NCBI GenBank assembly: GCA_027052755.1
Contig: JALUEN010000134.1
Coordinates: 5,371-11,924 of the forward strand
Source: a bacterium
GTDB lineage: Bacteria; DRYD01; JALUEN01
Reading direction: 5' to 3'
DNA length: 6,554 bases
Both the position numbers and the translations under genes were made by a program. The notes under the pieces were generated by a model. That model searched no databases. It saw only the letters and a program-made list of their open reading frames with translations, and was not told where the DNA came from. How positions within the stretch are numbered: position 1 is the stretch's first letter; each line of letters starts with the position of its first letter. Below, piece by piece: positions 5,463 through 6,554 of the stretch.

Positions 5463-6554
5463 TTGTTTCCTAGTTTCACCTACAGGAGATCTCTGATCTC
5501 CTTCCTCATCTTTATCTCAGTAGTAACCCTTTTAGCCTTTTCAGGAGAGGTGTATAGAGGTATAATAGGTATGGCGGTTAAGTCAGTTAAGACATTATCG
5601 GGGGAGGAGGTCTGTAAGCTTAGGATAGTTAAGAGGGATCTTAAGTTAGAGAAGGGACAGACCTTGTATCTCTACTCAGCTTCTCAGCTCAAAGCTAAGG
5701 GAGTTCTAAAGTTATCTGCCAAGGGATACGTTTATATCAAGGTGAATTGGGGGAAGTGCCAGCCTGGGCTATCAGTTAGATTAGTACCCCCTTCGGAGCT
5801 ATCTTACTTATCAGAGACTAGACGTGATGAGAGCGCTCAGGAAACCACAAGTGCGAAAACTTCAGGGACATCACAGGAGAGCGTTTCCTCTTCAAGTTCT
5901 CCTCATAAGTCTAGCAGCTACAGAGAACTACCTCCGGTTAAGCTTAAAGAACTTCCGCCAGTAACGCCGCCTTATTCCAGGAGGGAAGTCAGGGACCCCT
6001 ATGCGGATATACACATCCCCATGGATAAGATAAACGATGGAATGAAGTACTACACTAGTACCTTAGCTAGTCATACCGTGGTCCTGAAGTTTGGGGGGAA
6101 AAAGCCGAAACAAGTTGTGAAGATGAAGTTGGATCCTACTACCTTGATGGATCTTTACTTCACCTACTCTCAATTCCAGTACATGAACGAGATGTCCAAG
6201 TGGCAGTCATCTTGGGGATATAGCACTCCTGGGATGGACTCAATGAAAACCTTTATGTATTTAGGGTTGTTATCTCAGCTCTACTCTCTGTTCAATCCCC
6301 CAAAGGTGGGCTCTTCCCTACAGGAGATGGGGTTAGTCCCTAAGGTTCCTGAATCGTACGTGATGGTTATTTACCTAGATGAGCACGTAGCTATGGCTAG
6401 GACTATCTTTCACGCTTATAAGGAGACGATATATGATGAACCCTATCTAAAGAGGTATTACATTAACCTGTTAGATAGAACAAAGATAAGGGATCTAGCG
6501 GTGTTCAAGGTAGAGATATTTAACGGGAGTCCGGTTGGGTTACCCCTATCACCG
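5463..6554 (+). CDS. Exported or membrane-anchored protein of unknown function (3'-truncated by window edge)
   Basis: An open frame of 364 codons runs from TTG-5463 to the last base with no stop. I do not recognise the family. The N-terminus is export-like: YRRS, then a hydrophobic stretch at about 11-26 (LISFLIFISVVTLLAF), ending in AFSGE, which could be a signal peptidase I site after S27 or the end of an uncleaved anchor; there is no lipobox Cys. Residues 48-110 form a compact, probably beta-rich domain with the only two cysteines seen (C51, C99), which could form a disulfide outside the cell. Residues 117-152 are Ser/Thr/Gln/Glu-rich, with a run of five Ser at 142-146, and 153-171 are Pro-rich with ELPPV repeated at 155-159 and 163-167; both look like flexible linkers. 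From about 178 a second, folded-looking region begins, rich in Tyr, Met and Trp (TYSQFQYMNEMSKWQSSWGY). It may be secreted, wall-spanning or anchored. That it is a real gene is well supported; function is unknown. Confidence 0.85.
   Translation, partial: MFPSFTYRRSLISFLIFISVVTLLAFSGEVYRGIIGMAVKSVKTLSGEEVCKLRIVKRDLKLEKGQTLYLYSASQLKAKGVLKLSAKGYVYIKVNWGKCQPGLSVRLVPPSELSYLSETRRDESAQETTSAKTSGTSQESVSSSSSPHKSSSYRELPPVKLKELPPVTPPYSRREVRDPYADIHIPMDKINDGMKYYTSTLASHTVVLKFGGKKPKQVVKMKLDPTTLMDLYFTYSQFQYMNEMSKWQSSWGYSTPGMDSMKTFMYLGLLSQLYSLFNPPKVGSSLQEMGLVPKVPESYVMVIYLDEHVAMARTIFHAYKETIYDEPYLKRYYINLLDRTKIRDLAVFKVEIFNGSPVGLPLSP

Overview
The window holds six protein-coding genes, all on the + strand and closely packed. 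Two run off the ends: a 5'-truncated threonyl-tRNA synthetase and a 3'-truncated secreted or anchored protein of unknown function. I see no RNA gene, mobile element or CRISPR array, and no gene-free stretch longer than about 140 bases.

The organism looks bacterial. The ThrRS is of the bacterial type, it is followed by a G+C hairpin with a T-run (an intrinsic terminator), and the genes have strong G-rich ribosome binding sites. Arginine is mostly AGA/AGG and isoleucine is often ATA, a bias common in thermophiles, so a thermophilic bacterium is my inference. I cannot name the lineage, and an archaeon carrying bacterial-type genes is not fully excluded. G+C, sampled by eye, is in the low-to-mid 40s percent.

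Layout. Positions 2-886 encode the C-terminal part of ThrRS, ending before a terminator at 919-937. Positions 1023-4789 form a likely operon: a trimeric-type purine nucleoside phosphorylase, a small FMN-binding flavin reductase-like protein 24 nt downstream, then a long divergent transketolase 17 nt further on. From 4842 there is a 175-residue four-helix membrane protein. From 5463 there is an exported protein with an N-terminal hydrophobic segment, a Ser/Thr-rich and then Pro-rich linker, and an unrecognised domain that continues past the window end.

How they fit together. The phosphorylase releases (deoxy)ribose 1-phosphate from purine nucleosides. After isomerisation to ribose 5-phosphate by a phosphopentomutase not present here, this is a transketolase substrate, so the operon could link nucleoside salvage to the pentose phosphate pathway. 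The most specific observation is in the phosphorylase. The base-recognition Asn of 6-oxopurine enzymes (human N243) is Asp here, while the His that contacts the ribose 5'-OH is kept. This predicts use of adenosine-type nucleosides. The transketolase is about 110 residues longer than the E. coli enzyme and has GDM instead of GDG in its thiamine diphosphate motif, yet keeps every catalytic and phosphate-binding residue I could align. I do not see a clearly new multi-gene system; the two unknown membrane or envelope proteins at the right end are the least explained part.
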